From PALSA-612 sp963773055 (GTDB lineage: Bacteria > Actinomycetota > Thermoleophilia > Gaiellales > Gaiellaceae), in the NCBI GenBank assembly GCA_963773055.1, contig CAVYZL010000001.1, positions 1-41,780 on the forward strand: a stretch of DNA of 41,780 nucleotides. The letters run 5' to 3'. Position numbers and translations under genes: made by a program. Below the pieces are notes generated by a model. The model saw only the letters and a list, made by a program, of their open reading frames with translations, made no database searches and was not told the origin of the DNA. This document shows, piece after piece, positions 1 to 9,548 of this stretch (within the stretch, counting starts at the first letter, position 1; each line of letters starts with the position of its first letter).

Positions 1-1602
1 CGCGACCCGCTCGCGGAGCAAGCGCTCGACATCCGCCGCCTTGTCGGCACCACTCGCGATGACGTCGAGGAGCAGTCTCCTGAAGGCGAGGTACGGCGTG
101 GACGCGTCGTACTCCTCGCACTGGACCGAGCACACGCGAATGTCCGTCGCCCGGTTCAAGAGCTCCTCGACCAGCCTTGACTTCCCCATGCCCGGCTCGG
201 CCACGAGCTCGACGATCCGTCCCTCGTAGTGGCGAACGCGGTCGAGCGTCTCGAGCAGCAGTGGCGGCTCGCTCTCGCGGCCGACGAGCGCGGTCGACGA
301 GGCGCTGTGCTTGAGACCTAGAGGCGGCCCAACCACGTACGCCTGCACCGGCTCGGACTTTCCCTTCGGCCTCGAACGGCTCGAGCGCGACCGCGTCGAA
401 CCGCGCAGCGAGCCCGTTCCAGGACGTCATCCGTGGTGAGAATCTGTCCGGGCTCGGCCTTGGCCATCAGTCTGGCTGCGAGGTTGACCGCGTCGCCTTT
501 GACCGAGTACGTCCGCCGGTACGCGGGGCCGAAGTCGCTGACAAAGATCCGACCCCAGTTGACGCCAATGCGGAGCGGCAGCGGCGAGTCGGCGTCGATG
601 ACGGCTCGCATCGCGCGCAACATCGCCTCCTCGTCGTTGCCCGTGCTGCGAGGCGCGCCGGCCATGAGCATCACTTTCCCGCCGCTCGGCGCGATGTCCG
701 TCTCGAAGAAGGCGACCTGGATGCTCGTGGGAGCCCGCTGCGACGATGCGGATGACGGCGTCGAGCGCATCGGCGAGCGCGTCGGGACCTTGCTCGGCGA
801 GCATCTCGTCAGCGCCCATGAAGTGGATGAAGGCCGGCGTCATCGGACGGTGCTCCGCCTCGCCACCGCCGGCCAGCAGATGCTCCCTGATGCCGAGCGG
901 CACGAGCTGCGCAAGGTCGAGGTCGGTAACGTCGCCGACCGGCGCAAAACCTGTCGCGTCGACCTCGGGCGGACTGCGGAGGAGGATCCCCGGCCCCTTC
1001 GATGTTCCGAGGCAGCCGGGGGTCGAGCGCGGCGGCGGTGGCGGGGCTGACGGCCACCTCGGTCGCCTCGGCGACCGTTTCCATTGCCACCGTCATGCTC
1101 GCGGCCGGCCCGGTGATGACGAGTTCGCGGTGGAGCGCAGCCGACCAGGAAGAAGTCGAACATGCCGCTGTGGATCCCGATCGACATCCGGAGGGTCACG
1201 AGTCCGGACGACGTGCGGAGCTTTCCGGCGGAAGCCATCGTCTGCTGCATTTCGAATGCAGCCCGGCACGCCCGCGCCTCGTGCTGCTCGCCTGGAACAG
1301 CAGCAAGACGGCATCGCCGCCCCACTTGATGACCCCTGCCCCGTAGTCGTATGCCGTCGACAGAAGCGCTCGAAGCAGTCGTTCAGCAGGTCGTTCATCT
1401 CCTCGGCGCCGACCTTGCCTTTGCGCGAGAGCCGCTCGGTCAGGCTGGTGAAGCCGGAGATGTCGACGAACGCAAGCGAGCCTGAGACCTGCTTGTAGCG
1501 CGCTTCAGGCGTCTCGCGCAACCAGTCGATCGCGACTAGGGGGACGTAAGGCTTGAGTCGCTCCGCCGCGCTGACGACGTCCTCTTCCGGTACGCCAGCC
1601 AT
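1..1602 (-). CDS. Tandem class III nucleotide cyclase / AAA ATPase regulator, C-terminus outside window, multiply frameshifted
   Basis: Starts at 1602 (MAGVPEEDV) and runs off the left edge. Pieced together from several frames it shows two cyclase homology domains. The first has FVDISGFTSL near 1460 and WGGDAVLLLF near 1310, which carry the two metal-binding Asp positions. The second lies at about 770-430 and has YSVKGDAVNLAARLM with the Asn/Arg pair. A P-loop (EPGMGKSRLVEE) follows near 200-165. This is the architecture of the large actinobacterial cyclase-AAA-TPR family, probably making cAMP and sensing an unknown signal. I count at least five frame changes in 1.6 kb, so either a decayed gene or poor consensus. 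The domain call is firm; activity and substrate are not. Confidence 0.75.
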
Positions 1603-1654
1603 ACGGAAGGATAGACCGACACCTCGGCGGCCGTGATGAGGAGGTCATCCAACC

Positions 1655-1684
1655 GGGGAGCCGGCCCTTAAGAGACGGCTCCCC
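1655..1684. terminator. Hairpin between the 1698-2081 gene and the cyclase gene
   Basis: GGGGAGCCG at 1655-1663 is a perfect inverted repeat of CGGCTCCCC at 1676-1684 with a 12-nt loop. It lies just downstream of the minus-strand gene ending at 1698. No T-run follows, so it is a likely but not classical intrinsic terminator. Confidence 0.5.
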
Positions 1685-1697
1685 AGTCGCTGCGGGT

Positions 1698-2081
1698 TCA
1701 AACGAAGTGGAAGTCGGCGCACCAGGTGAGCGATTCGATCGACGGCGGGTCGAACCTGCGCCCGCGGTCGAAGACCTTGCCGGCTTGATCACGACTGCCA
1801 GCGCGATGCCGCGGGCGAGCCCCCGGCCGAAGCGTTCCCGTTCCGTGGCCCGAAACGCGAGGCCCGCTTCGAGGGGCTGTCCCCCGCCAGTCGTTACCGC
1901 GCGCGCGGTGCCACGAGCCCTCGCCGTTGACGATCACGGCGTTCTCGTCCTCGCCCTGCACAATCAGGAACTGGACCCTTGCCGCATCGACGGCGCGGTC
2001 CTGTGGGTTGAACGGCCCCTTGATCGGAATGCGTCCCTGCCTTGGCAGCGGCAGTCTCCGATCGAATCGTCCAGCAGCCAT
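1698..2081 (-). CDS. Small hypothetical protein, probably with compensating frameshifts
   Basis: About 127 residues from ATG at 2081. I do not recognise a family. The first 65 residues (IPIKGPFNPQDRAVDAARVQ, then an Asp/Glu-rich stretch and VNGEGSWHRARG) and the last 25 (PPSIESLTWCADFHFV) look like protein. The middle is Arg/Gly-rich low-complexity sequence typical of the wrong frame, while a neighbouring frame there reads RGLARGIALAVVIKPA. I infer two compensating indels around 1790-1880. It begins only 4 bp after the large cyclase gene ends at 2085, so they are likely cotranscribed. Confidence 0.45.
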   Translation of the reverse strand: MAAGRFDRRLPLPRQGRIPIKGPFNPQDRAVDAARVQFLIVQGEDENAVIVNGEGSWHRARGNDWRGTAPRSGPRVSGHGTGTLRPGARPRHRAGSRDQAGKVFDRGRRFDPPSIESLTWCADFHFV

Positions 2082-2084
2082 CTT

Positions 2085-5000
2085 TCACCTCCGGTACGTC
2101 GTGTCTCGCGCTGAGCACACCTGTTCGATGCGCACTCGGGCGCGCTCCGCGGAGACGATGTCCCCCTTTCGTTCGTACAGCTCCAGCCCCGCGCGGAGGG
2201 CGGACTCCGCCTCTACCGGGAGCGTGTTCAGCTGCAGCACCTCGGCGAGGTCGAGGAGCGCTTGGCCGTGGTGCGTGAGGAAGTCGGTCGTCGCAGCGAG
2301 CTCGACCGCCTGTCGAGCGAGAGCCTCGGCCTCCTCTCCGCGTCCTTGTCGTGCGAGGATCTTCGCGCTCGTGCCACGACCAACGACCTGGGCCGACAGG
2401 TCCTCGTCTGGGGCTGCCCCGCGGCTTACCTCGCAGAAGCGCCAGGCCTCCTCTGGACGATCCTGGGCGTAGATTGCCTGTGCGAGCATCGCAGCGGTCG
2501 TGGCCAGCAGCGTCTTCTCGCCCATCTCATCGAGCGTTTCGTAGGCTTGCCGGAGCCTGCCCTCGGCCACGTCGGGTTGCCCTGCGAGCATCTCCACCAA
2601 CGCCTCGTGATGCGACAGCCCCGCCGAGTACATGCGGCCCAGGTCCTCGATGATCGCATTCCCCTCGCGGACGAGCGAACGAGCGTGGTCGAACTCCCCC
2701 CGCATGGCGTGCAGCACTGCAAGCGGGAGGAGCGTCTCGGCCATTGCAACCGGGCTGCTTCGAACCTGCTCGCGGATGTCGAGGCACAGCTCGATCGCCT
2801 CGTCGACAGGCGCCGGGCCGAAGACAGCTGCGGACGCACGCCAGTCGAGGATCTCGAACAGCTCCCGCCGCTCACCCGTGCGTCGCGCGTGCTCGGCACC
2901 GCGTCGCCATGCCTCGTCCGCCTTTGCTGCCTGGCCACCGATCCAGGCGCTGAATGCTTTCAGCGACCACGCCCGAATCTGGCCAATGCCGTCTGCGTGG
3001 CCTTCGAAGACGTTTAACCCGGCGTCCGCCACGCGTTGCACGTCGTCGATTGCGCCCGTGTGCGTCTGTAGGCGGACGAACTGTTGCTCAATGCGCGCCC
3101 GTGCGTGGAGGAGCTCATCGCCCGCCGATCGCTCGATGGCTTCCGTGAGGATGCGATCGGCTTCCGCCAGGTGCCCGGCTTCGAGGAGAGCCGCGCCGAG
3201 CGTGGGTAGCAGAGCAAGGCGGGTCGGGTCATCCGGTGGGAGGAGCGCACCGCACGTCCGAGCAGATTGCTGCAGGCTTCCGGATCTCCGAGCATGAAGG
3301 CCTTGTGGCCGGCCGCCTCTAGCCTCTCAGTTGCTTGCGCGGCGAGCTGTCGCTCGGGCTCGCCGACGAGGCCGAGCTCGGCGCGACAGCGGTACGACCG
3401 CTCGAGGTGGAAACCGACGATCTCGTCCTCGCTCTCCGAGCTCGAGCCAAGCCGCCTGGCCAAGCGCGCGTGCAAGTCTGCGCGCAGTTCTTTGGGCACG
3501 CCCTCGTACGCCGCCTCCTGGATCAGCACGTGCGTGAATCTGAACGCGTCCCCACCCGATGAGGCAGAAGGGTTCGCCTCGATCAGCTGCCTGCGGACGA
3601 GCGTCATCAGGTGCTCGTCGAGAGTACGGCGTTCGTCCTCCGAAAGAAGCCCGGTGACCAGGCTCCGTGTGAAGTTCCGGCCCGTGACCGAGGCTCGCTC
3701 GAGCACCCTCCGCTCTGCGGATCGAGACCGGCGATACGCGCGGCCAACACGGCCTGGATGGTCGGGGGCAGGGTCGCCATCTCGCCGCGTTCCTCGTCGG
3801 TGGCGACGAGCTGCTCGAGAAACAGCGGGTTGCCCTCGGCGGTCTGGACGATACGCGCCGTTTCGAGCGGCCCCACCCCGCCCGAGGTGAGCAACTCGAC
3901 GAGACTGCGTGCGTCGGCCTCGGGCAGCGCCTCCAAGGTCACCACCGATCTGGTCCCGTCAGCGACGGCCCACGAGGGGCGGATCTCCAGGAGCTCCGGG
4001 CGTGCAAGGCAGAGCACGAAGATCGCCCTTCCCGTCGAAGAGTCGACGAGATACTCGATCAGGTCGAGCAGAAGGGGCTCCGCCCAGTGCACGTCGTCGA
4101 AGACGACGATCAGAGGACGCTCCGCGGCGGCGGACTCCAATAGCTTCCGCACCGCCCAGAACGTCTCCTCCGCCGGGGCGGCCTCGTGGGACAGGCCGAC
4201 CAGACCTCGCATCCGTCGCGCGACAAGCTCGGCATCCCCGCCGGCGCCCATCAGCTTTGCGATCTCTTCGTCGGGATCCTCTCCGGCCAGCTGCCGAACG
4301 ATCTCGATCAACGGGCTGTAGGTGATGGCTTCCCCGTACGAGAGGCAGCGGCCGATGGCCACCGTCGCTGCGTCGCGGGCCTCCGTGAGCAATTCGCGCG
4401 CGAGGCGGGTCTTTCCGATCCCCGTCGGACCGACGATCGTGGAGAGTCTGCACGCCTGTTGCTCACGCGACCGCGCAAAGGCCTCTCGAAGCGCGTCCTG
4501 CTCGTGCTTGCGGCCGACGAACGGTGTCGTTGGCCCCGCGACCTGTCCGGACTCGGTCAGTTCGAGCAGCCTCCACGCCAGCACAGCTGCGGAGCGGCCC
4601 TTGACTTCCAATGGCTCCAGGACTTCCGCACGAACGTTGGCCTCGACCAGCCGGTACGTGCGGTCGCCGAGCAGGATCTCCCACGCCTCGGCCCCTTGCT
4701 CGAGCCGCGCCGCGACGTTGACGGAATCGCCGGTGGCGAAGACCTCGCGCCCCTCTCCGCCTCCGACGAAGACGTCGCCGGAGTTGACACCTATGCTGAT
4801 GGCGAACTCGATTCCGCTCGACTGCACCAACTCGTCACTGAGTGCCGCCGCCGCGTCGCGTAGCTCGATCGCAGCACGCACCGCTCGCAGCGCGTCGTCT
4901 TCGTGGACCTCCGTCAGCCCGAAGAACGCGACGACAGCGTCGCCGATGAACTTCTCGATCTCGCCCCCGTGGCGCTCGAGGGTCGTCCTTGCGATGCCCG

Positions 5001-5169
5001 AAAACCGCTCCAGGATTCTGTGCACCGACTCCGGATCGACGAGCTCTCCGAGGGCGGTGGAGTCAACGACGTCCGCGAACACGACCGTCGACGGCCGCCG
5101 CGCGCGGACGAGCTCTCGCAGAGGCGGCACACTGATCGGGTCGGCCGGGTCAGTGACGTCTTTGGCCAT
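2085..5169 (-). CDS. Class III adenylate/guanylate cyclase - AAA ATPase - TPR regulator, frameshifted
   Basis: About 1027 residues from ATG at 5169 (MAKDVTDP); an in-frame ATG at 5202 is less likely. Cyclase domain at residues ~25-200, with metal Asp33 (VFADVVDST) and Asp77 (GDAVVAFFG), and the Asn151/Arg155 transition-state pair (NVAAR). A VGR motif near 218 leads into a STAND-type ATPase with Walker A GPTGIGKT at 247-254 and Walker B LIVVFDD at 353-359. The rest is an all-helical TPR-like region, best seen in the frame covering 3041-2085. The frame changes near 3720 and near 3260; both fit a single missing base. All cyclase catalytic residues are present, so it should be active. Sits beside a second cyclase-AAA gene, which suggests duplication of a signalling module. 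Confidence 0.85.
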
Positions 5170-5295
5170 TGGCCGAAGATTACGCCGAAGCCCTGAGCGC
5201 ATCCACGAACTCGTCCCTTGTCATCTTCGAGAATCCGCAGACGCAATTCGTGTGAGAAAGGAACGCACCTGCCGCTGTGCCGCTATTTTTCGCTT

Positions 5296-5361
5296 AACGG
5301 AGCGGCGTGGGAGTCGAACCCACCCAGCCTGGGGTTACCAGACCTCACCGGTTTTGAAGAC
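5296..5361 (-). repeat. Truncated 3' copy of tRNA-Sec (distal attachment-site copy)
   Basis: These 66 bp are identical, in the same orientation, to 7912-7977, the anticodon-to-3'-end portion of the tRNA-Sec gene. The copy holds the 3' acceptor strand, T arm, variable arm and anticodon loop but no 5' half, so it cannot be a tRNA gene. A 3' tRNA duplicate on the 3' side of the intact gene is what integration into a tRNA leaves behind. Confidence 0.9.
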
Positions 5362-5866
5362 TGACCTGTTTCCCGATAGTCATACGGGTTTGCGAGGTGG
5401 TGGGGCACAAAGGGAGGCACGACGAGCCGAGATGGGGGCAAAGATTCGCGGAGAGCGCTCCTCCCGAGGCCAGGTTGCCCGCACGGCTAACTAGACGGGC
5501 ATCGCGCGTCCTTCGCGGGAGGACGCTTCTCAGCGCGGCGAACCGAGGGCGGAGCCGATTGCGACCCCGCCCCCGGTGCTCGACCGGCTACCTGACGCCT
5601 GCCAGCTCGCACAGGCGGTCCGGGTGATACTGCGCCTCTCGCCGAGACAGCCCGCACATCACGGGCGACCCGTCCTGGAAAATGCACCACGACAGCCAGC
5701 ATGCGACTAACGCTTACGCGTCGCACACCTGTCGCTAACGGTCGAGGCGTAGGCTGCCGCTCGTCGAACGATCGGAGATCCCATGCGGCGACTCGCCGCA
5801 GCTCTAGCCGCGATCGGAACTTCTGAGCGACGCAGACGCTTCAGCGGCTGGCACGGTGACGCCACG
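5362..5866. other. Gene-poor stretch with one hairpin
   Basis: No ORF here has a convincing product. A perfect 7-bp hairpin (GCGTCCT 5505-5511 / AGGACGC 5519-5525) lies in it. On the minus strand, around 5700-5590, a frame reads a short Cys-containing peptide (VMCGLSRREAQYHPDRLCEL), possibly a gene remnant. I see no integrase motif, although this is where one would be expected next to the repeat. Confidence 0.4.
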
Positions 5867-6769
5867 ATGCGCCTGAGCCTGGGCCTGGCCATTGCACTGG
5901 TCGTCGCCATTGCGGTGCCCGCCGCAGATGCCTCCTTCCCCGGCCGCAACGGGCGGATCGTGTTTGTGAGCTACCCGGCGGCGGGTCCCGGCCAGCCCGC
6001 CCAGGACGGCGATCTCTTCACGATCGGTGCAGATGGCAGGCGCCTGAAGACCCTCACCTCCAACCGCATCAACGAGCTTTGGCCGAAGTGGTCGCCGGGT
6101 GGGAAGCGGCTCGTGTTCTCCCGGTACGCCAACGCCGCCAACGTCTACGCCCTCCACGTCGTCCGGGCGGACGGCAGCGGTCTGAAGAAGATCACGTCGC
6201 CCCGCGGCATGCATGACACCTCGCCGAGCTGGTCGCCTTCCGGGCGGCGGATCGCGTTCGTGCGTGCGCCCGCCAACTCGAAAGGCGGGTATTGCGCACG
6301 TGTCTATGTCGTGAACGCGGACGGGACGGGCCTGACCCGCGTTACTCCCGAGTGCAACCAGTACGGCGAGCTCGCGTGGTCTCCAGACGGCCGCCACTTC
6401 GCGTTCCTGCGTTCGGCCAGCGAGCTGTACGTCATGGACGCGGACGGCTCCGATACCCGACGGCTGCTCGCCTCGACCCCGCTCATCAGCAGCTTCGCCT
6501 GGTCTCCCGATGCACGCCGCATCGCGTTCACGCGCGGCGGCCCCCCTGGAATCTGGGTCGTGAACGCCGACGACACTGGCGAAGCTGCGCTCGTGCCGGA
6601 CGTGCGGGCGGCCAATCTCTCGTGGTCGCCCGACGGCCGCGAGATCGCATTCAGTAACGTCGATTTCCGCATCGCGGTGGCGACCATCGGCACCGGGAGC
6701 GTCCGCGTGCTCGGCGCCGGAGGCATGGCCCGGACAGACTTCCAGCCGGATTGGCAGCCGCTTCCATGA
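5867..6769 (+). CDS. Secreted TolB-like WD40/PD40 beta-propeller protein
   Basis: 300 residues from ATG 5867. A longer in-frame start at 5783 would put 28 Arg-rich residues ahead of the signal peptide, so the internal ATG is preferred. The N-terminus MRLSLGLAIALVVAIAVPAA followed by DASFPG is a signal peptide with an A-x-A type site. The body holds about six PD40 repeats of the form W-SPDGR-IAF, for example PKWSPGGKRLVFSR, PSWSPSGRRIAFVR and LAWSPDGRHFAFLR, alternating with V-NADG-G strands. Such propellers usually bind protein or peptidoglycan partners outside the membrane; no catalytic domain is attached. It lies inside the segment bracketed by the tRNA-Sec repeats. Confidence 0.85.
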   Translation: MRLSLGLAIALVVAIAVPAADASFPGRNGRIVFVSYPAAGPGQPAQDGDLFTIGADGRRLKTLTSNRINELWPKWSPGGKRLVFSRYANAANVYALHVVRADGSGLKKITSPRGMHDTSPSWSPSGRRIAFVRAPANSKGGYCARVYVVNADGTGLTRVTPECNQYGELAWSPDGRHFAFLRSASELYVMDADGSDTRRLLASTPLISSFAWSPDARRIAFTRGGPPGIWVVNADDTGEAALVPDVRAANLSWSPDGREIAFSNVDFRIAVATIGTGSVRVLGAGGMARTDFQPDWQPLP

Positions 6770-7102
6770 AGGTCATCGCCCGTGGTCGTCTCAGTCGCCA
6801 GCGCAGATCATCGCCGGGAAGAAGCTCTAAGCCCGGCGCTCAGCTCGATCTCCGCGTTTTCCGCCGCGTAAACGGCGCCCAGAGCGGTCCTCCCGGCCGG
6901 GACCGAACCCGCAGCGGGTTATGCGCCCCGACGGCAAGCTGGCGCAGGAGAGGGAGAGCGGCTAGCGTCCCTCCCCATCGCCGAGTGGACACAGGGCCGC
7001 AGAGATGCGGCCCTCTGTCGTTCTCCGGCGGTCTCCCGCGCCAGGCCCGAGCACCCGACCTATTCACCTGCGGTCCGACTCCCGCTGAACGACCTTGCGT
7101 CT
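6770..7102. other. 333-bp intergenic region between convergent genes
   Basis: No supportable gene. Contains the hairpin at 6993-7014 and a stretch around 6893-6950 that superficially resembles tRNA arms on the minus strand but does not fold as one. Confidence 0.4.
6993..7014. terminator. Strong bidirectional-type hairpin
   Basis: AGGGCCGCA (6993-7001) and TGCGGCCCT (7006-7014) pair perfectly over 9 bp around a GAGA tetraloop. Flanking ACA/TGT can extend the stem past a one-base bulge. It sits between convergent genes (PD40 protein and lepB) and could end both transcripts. Only a weak T-rich tail follows. Confidence 0.6.
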
Positions 7103-7702
7103 CTACGGCTCCCCGATCCGGTTCGGTGGCCAATAGGTCACTTCTGCCCGGCCGATGATGTCGTCCCGGCGGACCACACCCCAACGGCGCGAGTCGCAGG
7201 ACATCGCGCGGTTGTCGCCAAGGACGAAGTAGCTTTCGCTGGCGATACGCGCCCAGTCTCCGCTCTCGCGACCGCGGTAGCGAGGCCGCAGATAAGGCTC
7301 AACGAGCGAGACGCCGTTGATCAAGACGAATCCGTTCCGCATCGACAACTTCTCGCCGGGTAGTCCGACAATTCGTTTGATGAAAGTGCCATCAGCCCCG
7401 CAGGCAGCCTCGACCCGGGCGGGTGCCTCGAAGACAACGATGTCGCCGCGCCGGGGTTCGTGGAACCGGTACGCGAGCCGGTTCGCGATTACTCGATCCG
7501 CCACCCGAGAGAGGCAGCCGCTGACAGGTTTCGCGCAGTGCAGCGTCGGCTCCATCGACGGTGAGGGAATGCGGTAGGGCTTCGCAACCTCCGCTTGGAA
7601 AACAAGCACGGCGATGACCGCCACGGTGATCGTCAGCGCCCAATCCACCAAGGTTCGGAGCGGCTTCGGAAGCCGGGACAGAGACCGATCAAGAACGCGC
7701 AC
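7103..7702 (-). CDS. lepB: Signal peptidase I
   Basis: 199 residues from GTG 7702. Type I signal peptidase, which removes signal peptides of exported proteins at the outer face of the membrane. One N-terminal TM segment (about residues 19-36), then the catalytic Ser49 in the box IPSPSMEPTL and the catalytic Lys109 in GTFIKRIVGLPGE. Box E is GDNRAMSCDSRRWG. Length is normal for the family. It ends convergent to the PD40 protein and lies within the tRNA-Sec repeat-bounded segment. That is unusual for a housekeeping gene and may mean it is a second lepB copy. Confidence 0.93.
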   Translation of the reverse strand: MRVLDRSLSRLPKPLRTLVDWALTITVAVIAVLVFQAEVAKPYRIPSPSMEPTLHCAKPVSGCLSRVADRVIANRLAYRFHEPRRGDIVVFEAPARVEAACGADGTFIKRIVGLPGEKLSMRNGFVLINGVSLVEPYLRPRYRGRESGDWARIASESYFVLGDNRAMSCDSRRWGVVRRDDIIGRAEVTYWPPNRIGEP

Positions 7703-7911
7703 GCGACTAAGAGTGCCAGCGATGTGCCATCCGCGCTTCCTCGCTGGCCCCTACGTACTCTTCGTCGCCCGAGGGGCAAGCTTTGCCCCCAAAGTGAGGC
7801 ACTCGGCTCCCTCTCTGAGCGGTTCGGAGCGGTCTCTAGCGGTAGGTCGATCCGGTCGAGGGCGCTTCTCGGCATGGCCCGCAATCCCTGACGGAGCGCG
7901 GAAAACCCTGC

Positions 7912-7977
7912 AACGGAGCGGCGTGGGAGTCGAACCCACCCAGCCTGGGGTTACCAGACCTCACCGGTTTTGAAGAC
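7912..7977 (-). repeat. 66-bp direct repeat inside tRNA-Sec
   Basis: Identical to 5296-5361. It runs from the anticodon loop to two bases past the discriminator of the tRNA-Sec gene. The two copies start 2616 bp apart and enclose the PD40 and lepB genes. Confidence 0.9.
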
Positions 7978-8005
7978 CGGCCGGGCCACCGGGCCCTGCC
8001 GCTCC
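7914..8005 (-). tRNA. selC: tRNA-Sec (anticodon TCA)
   Basis: 92 nt, read 8005 to 7914. Acceptor stem GGAGCGGC/GCCGCTCC is 8 bp, diagnostic of tRNA-Sec. The D arm GGGCC-CGGT-GGCCC has the short 4-nt loop of Sec tRNAs. Anticodon arm is CCGGT-CTTCAAA-ACCGG with anticodon TCA reading UGA. A long variable arm and a 5-bp T arm (GTGGG-TTCGACT-CCCAC) follow, with discriminator G and no encoded CCA. It inserts selenocysteine at UGA together with SelA, SelB and SelD, none of which are in this window. Its 3' part is duplicated at 5296-5361. Confidence 0.95.
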
Positions 8006-8094
8006 GGGGGGAACGCTAACGTGAAGCGACCCTCTTAACGCGGCCGCAACCAAACCTAACCCGCCGCCAACCGCAAACCAGGTTGGATCCCAGC

Positions 8095-9165
8095 GTGCGT
8101 CTGAAGGTGATCGTCGGTTGTCTGGTCGCGCTCGCGCTCGGAGCGGGCGGCGCTCTCGCTGGCGCATCGGGAGCCGCGACACACAACGGACCGGCGTATC
8201 TCCGCTTCGCCGACTCGACGCTCGGACCCGTCGCGCGTTCGTCCGTCGCGGTGGCGTCGCCGTTCGACGGCACGTCCGGCGGCGTCTACACCACCGCCAG
8301 CGGGGAGGCCGTGCGGGTGTACTCGGACACGGGCTACACGGCCCAGGACCCGTCCTTCAACCAGCGCTGGGCCGACTTCCTGGCGTCGGCGCCGCACGGC
8401 ACGGAGCTCTCGCGCGTCACCGTCGTCCTTCTCCCGCTCGACCAGGTCCAGGCGCTCTGCGGCGCGCGCTCGCTCGCCTGCTACTCGCCAGGCTCCGAGG
8501 TGATCGTCTCGCCCGGCACGGACCCCTCGCCCGACGTTCCCGCGACCGACGTCCTGCTGCACGAGTACGGCCACCACATCGCCCAGAACCGCGACAACGA
8601 CCCCTGGCCGGCCGTCGACTACGGCCCGAAGCGCTGGGCATCGGCCAAGAACGTCTGCCAGCAGACCGCGAACGGGACGCTCCACCCGGGAGACGAGGAC
8701 GCCGACTACCGCCTCAACCCGGGCGAGGCGTGGGCGGAAACCTACCGTGTCTACGCTGAACGCACGCTCGGCCTGCCTGTCGTTCCGTGGACGATCGTCA
8801 GCAGCTCTTTTTACCCGGACGACGCGGCATTCGCGGCCGCCGCTGCGGACGTCGACGATCCGTGGACAGGAAGCGCGACCGCGACCGTCTCCGGGAAGCT
8901 CGCCGCGAAGCAGAAGGTCCGTCGGCTCCAGATCGCGACGCCGTACGACGGAGGCTTCACCCTGGGTCTCCGCAACAGGACGAAGAGCACGCTGAAGCTC
9001 AGGCTCGTGAACAGGGCGGGCTCGGCGGTAGCCGCGGGCTCGGTCGCCGCCGGAAAGACGAAGACGCTGCGCGCGTCGATCTGCGGACAGCGCGTGCTTC
9101 AGCTCCAGGTCAGCCGGACGACGACAGGCGCCGGCGCGTACTCCGCCACGATCTCGAAGCCCTAG
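8095..9165 (+). CDS. Secreted zinc metalloprotease-like protein (HExxH)
   Basis: 356 residues from GTG 8095; a TTG at 8083 is possible but would only add four residues before the signal peptide. N-terminal signal peptide (VRLKVIVGCLVALALGAGGA). The zinc motif HEYGHH is at residues 156-161, with a downstream NPGEAWAETYRVYAE segment that could supply the third ligand, as in gluzincins. The C-terminal 100 residues are beta-rich and Gly/Ser/Thr-rich, like a pre-peptidase C-terminal domain. I infer an extracellular peptidase; the precise MEROPS family is not clear to me. Two Cys pairs could form disulphides. Confidence 0.75.
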   Translation: MRLKVIVGCLVALALGAGGALAGASGAATHNGPAYLRFADSTLGPVARSSVAVASPFDGTSGGVYTTASGEAVRVYSDTGYTAQDPSFNQRWADFLASAPHGTELSRVTVVLLPLDQVQALCGARSLACYSPGSEVIVSPGTDPSPDVPATDVLLHEYGHHIAQNRDNDPWPAVDYGPKRWASAKNVCQQTANGTLHPGDEDADYRLNPGEAWAETYRVYAERTLGLPVVPWTIVSSSFYPDDAAFAAAAADVDDPWTGSATATVSGKLAAKQKVRRLQIATPYDGGFTLGLRNRTKSTLKLRLVNRAGSAVAAGSVAAGKTKTLRASICGQRVLQLQVSRTTTGAGAYSATISKP

Positions 9166-9171
9166 GCGCGT

Positions 9172-9432
9172 TTACTCGGTCGAGTCGTGCATCTCGTCGA
9201 CCGCTGCGCGGGCGCGCTCGTGCACGTCACGGCGTCGTGCATCGAGATCGGCGAACGGCGAGTCGCCTGCGTCCTCGTCGACGGGCTCCGATGCCCGCGC
9301 CTCGTCGAGCTTTCGGCGCAGCTCGTCCGCAGGGTCGACGGCCGGGGCGGGCGAAGGCGCCGGAACGCGACGGCGAAAGAAGTAGGCGGCGAGCGCTGCG
9401 AGACCGACGAGGACGAACAGGCGGCGCCACAT
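9172..9432 (-). CDS. Small single-pass membrane protein
   Basis: 86 residues from ATG 9432. MWRRLFVLVGLAALAAYFFRR is an N-terminal TM helix with flanking Arg. A Pro/Ala linker and a charged, helical Asp/Glu/Arg-rich tail (ELRRKLDEARASEP) follow. It is divergent from rpsF and convergent with the metalloprotease gene, whose stop is only 7 bp away. Function unknown; such proteins are common beside rpsF in actinobacteria. Confidence 0.6.
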   Translation of the reverse strand: MWRRLFVLVGLAALAAYFFRRRVPAPSPAPAVDPADELRRKLDEARASEPVDEDAGDSPFADLDARRRDVHERARAAVDEMHDSTE

Positions 9433-9548
9433 GCGGCCGATGCTACAGTCTCCACCGCAGCTTCTCGCCACGCCCTGCGCCGGCTTCGCCCGGGGTCCGC
9501 GCACAAGGGTGGGGCCGCCTGAGTCCACGGGAAGGAGACACCGGAGCG

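Noticed and set aside
5783..5866. Longer N-terminus for the PD40 protein
   Set aside because: It would place 28 Arg-rich residues ahead of a clear signal peptide; ATG 5867 fits better.
6893..6950. Possible minus-strand tRNA (CGCATAA loop, GGGTTCGGTCCC T-arm-like)
   Set aside because: Position 33 is G, stems do not pair fully and no matching acceptor stem exists.
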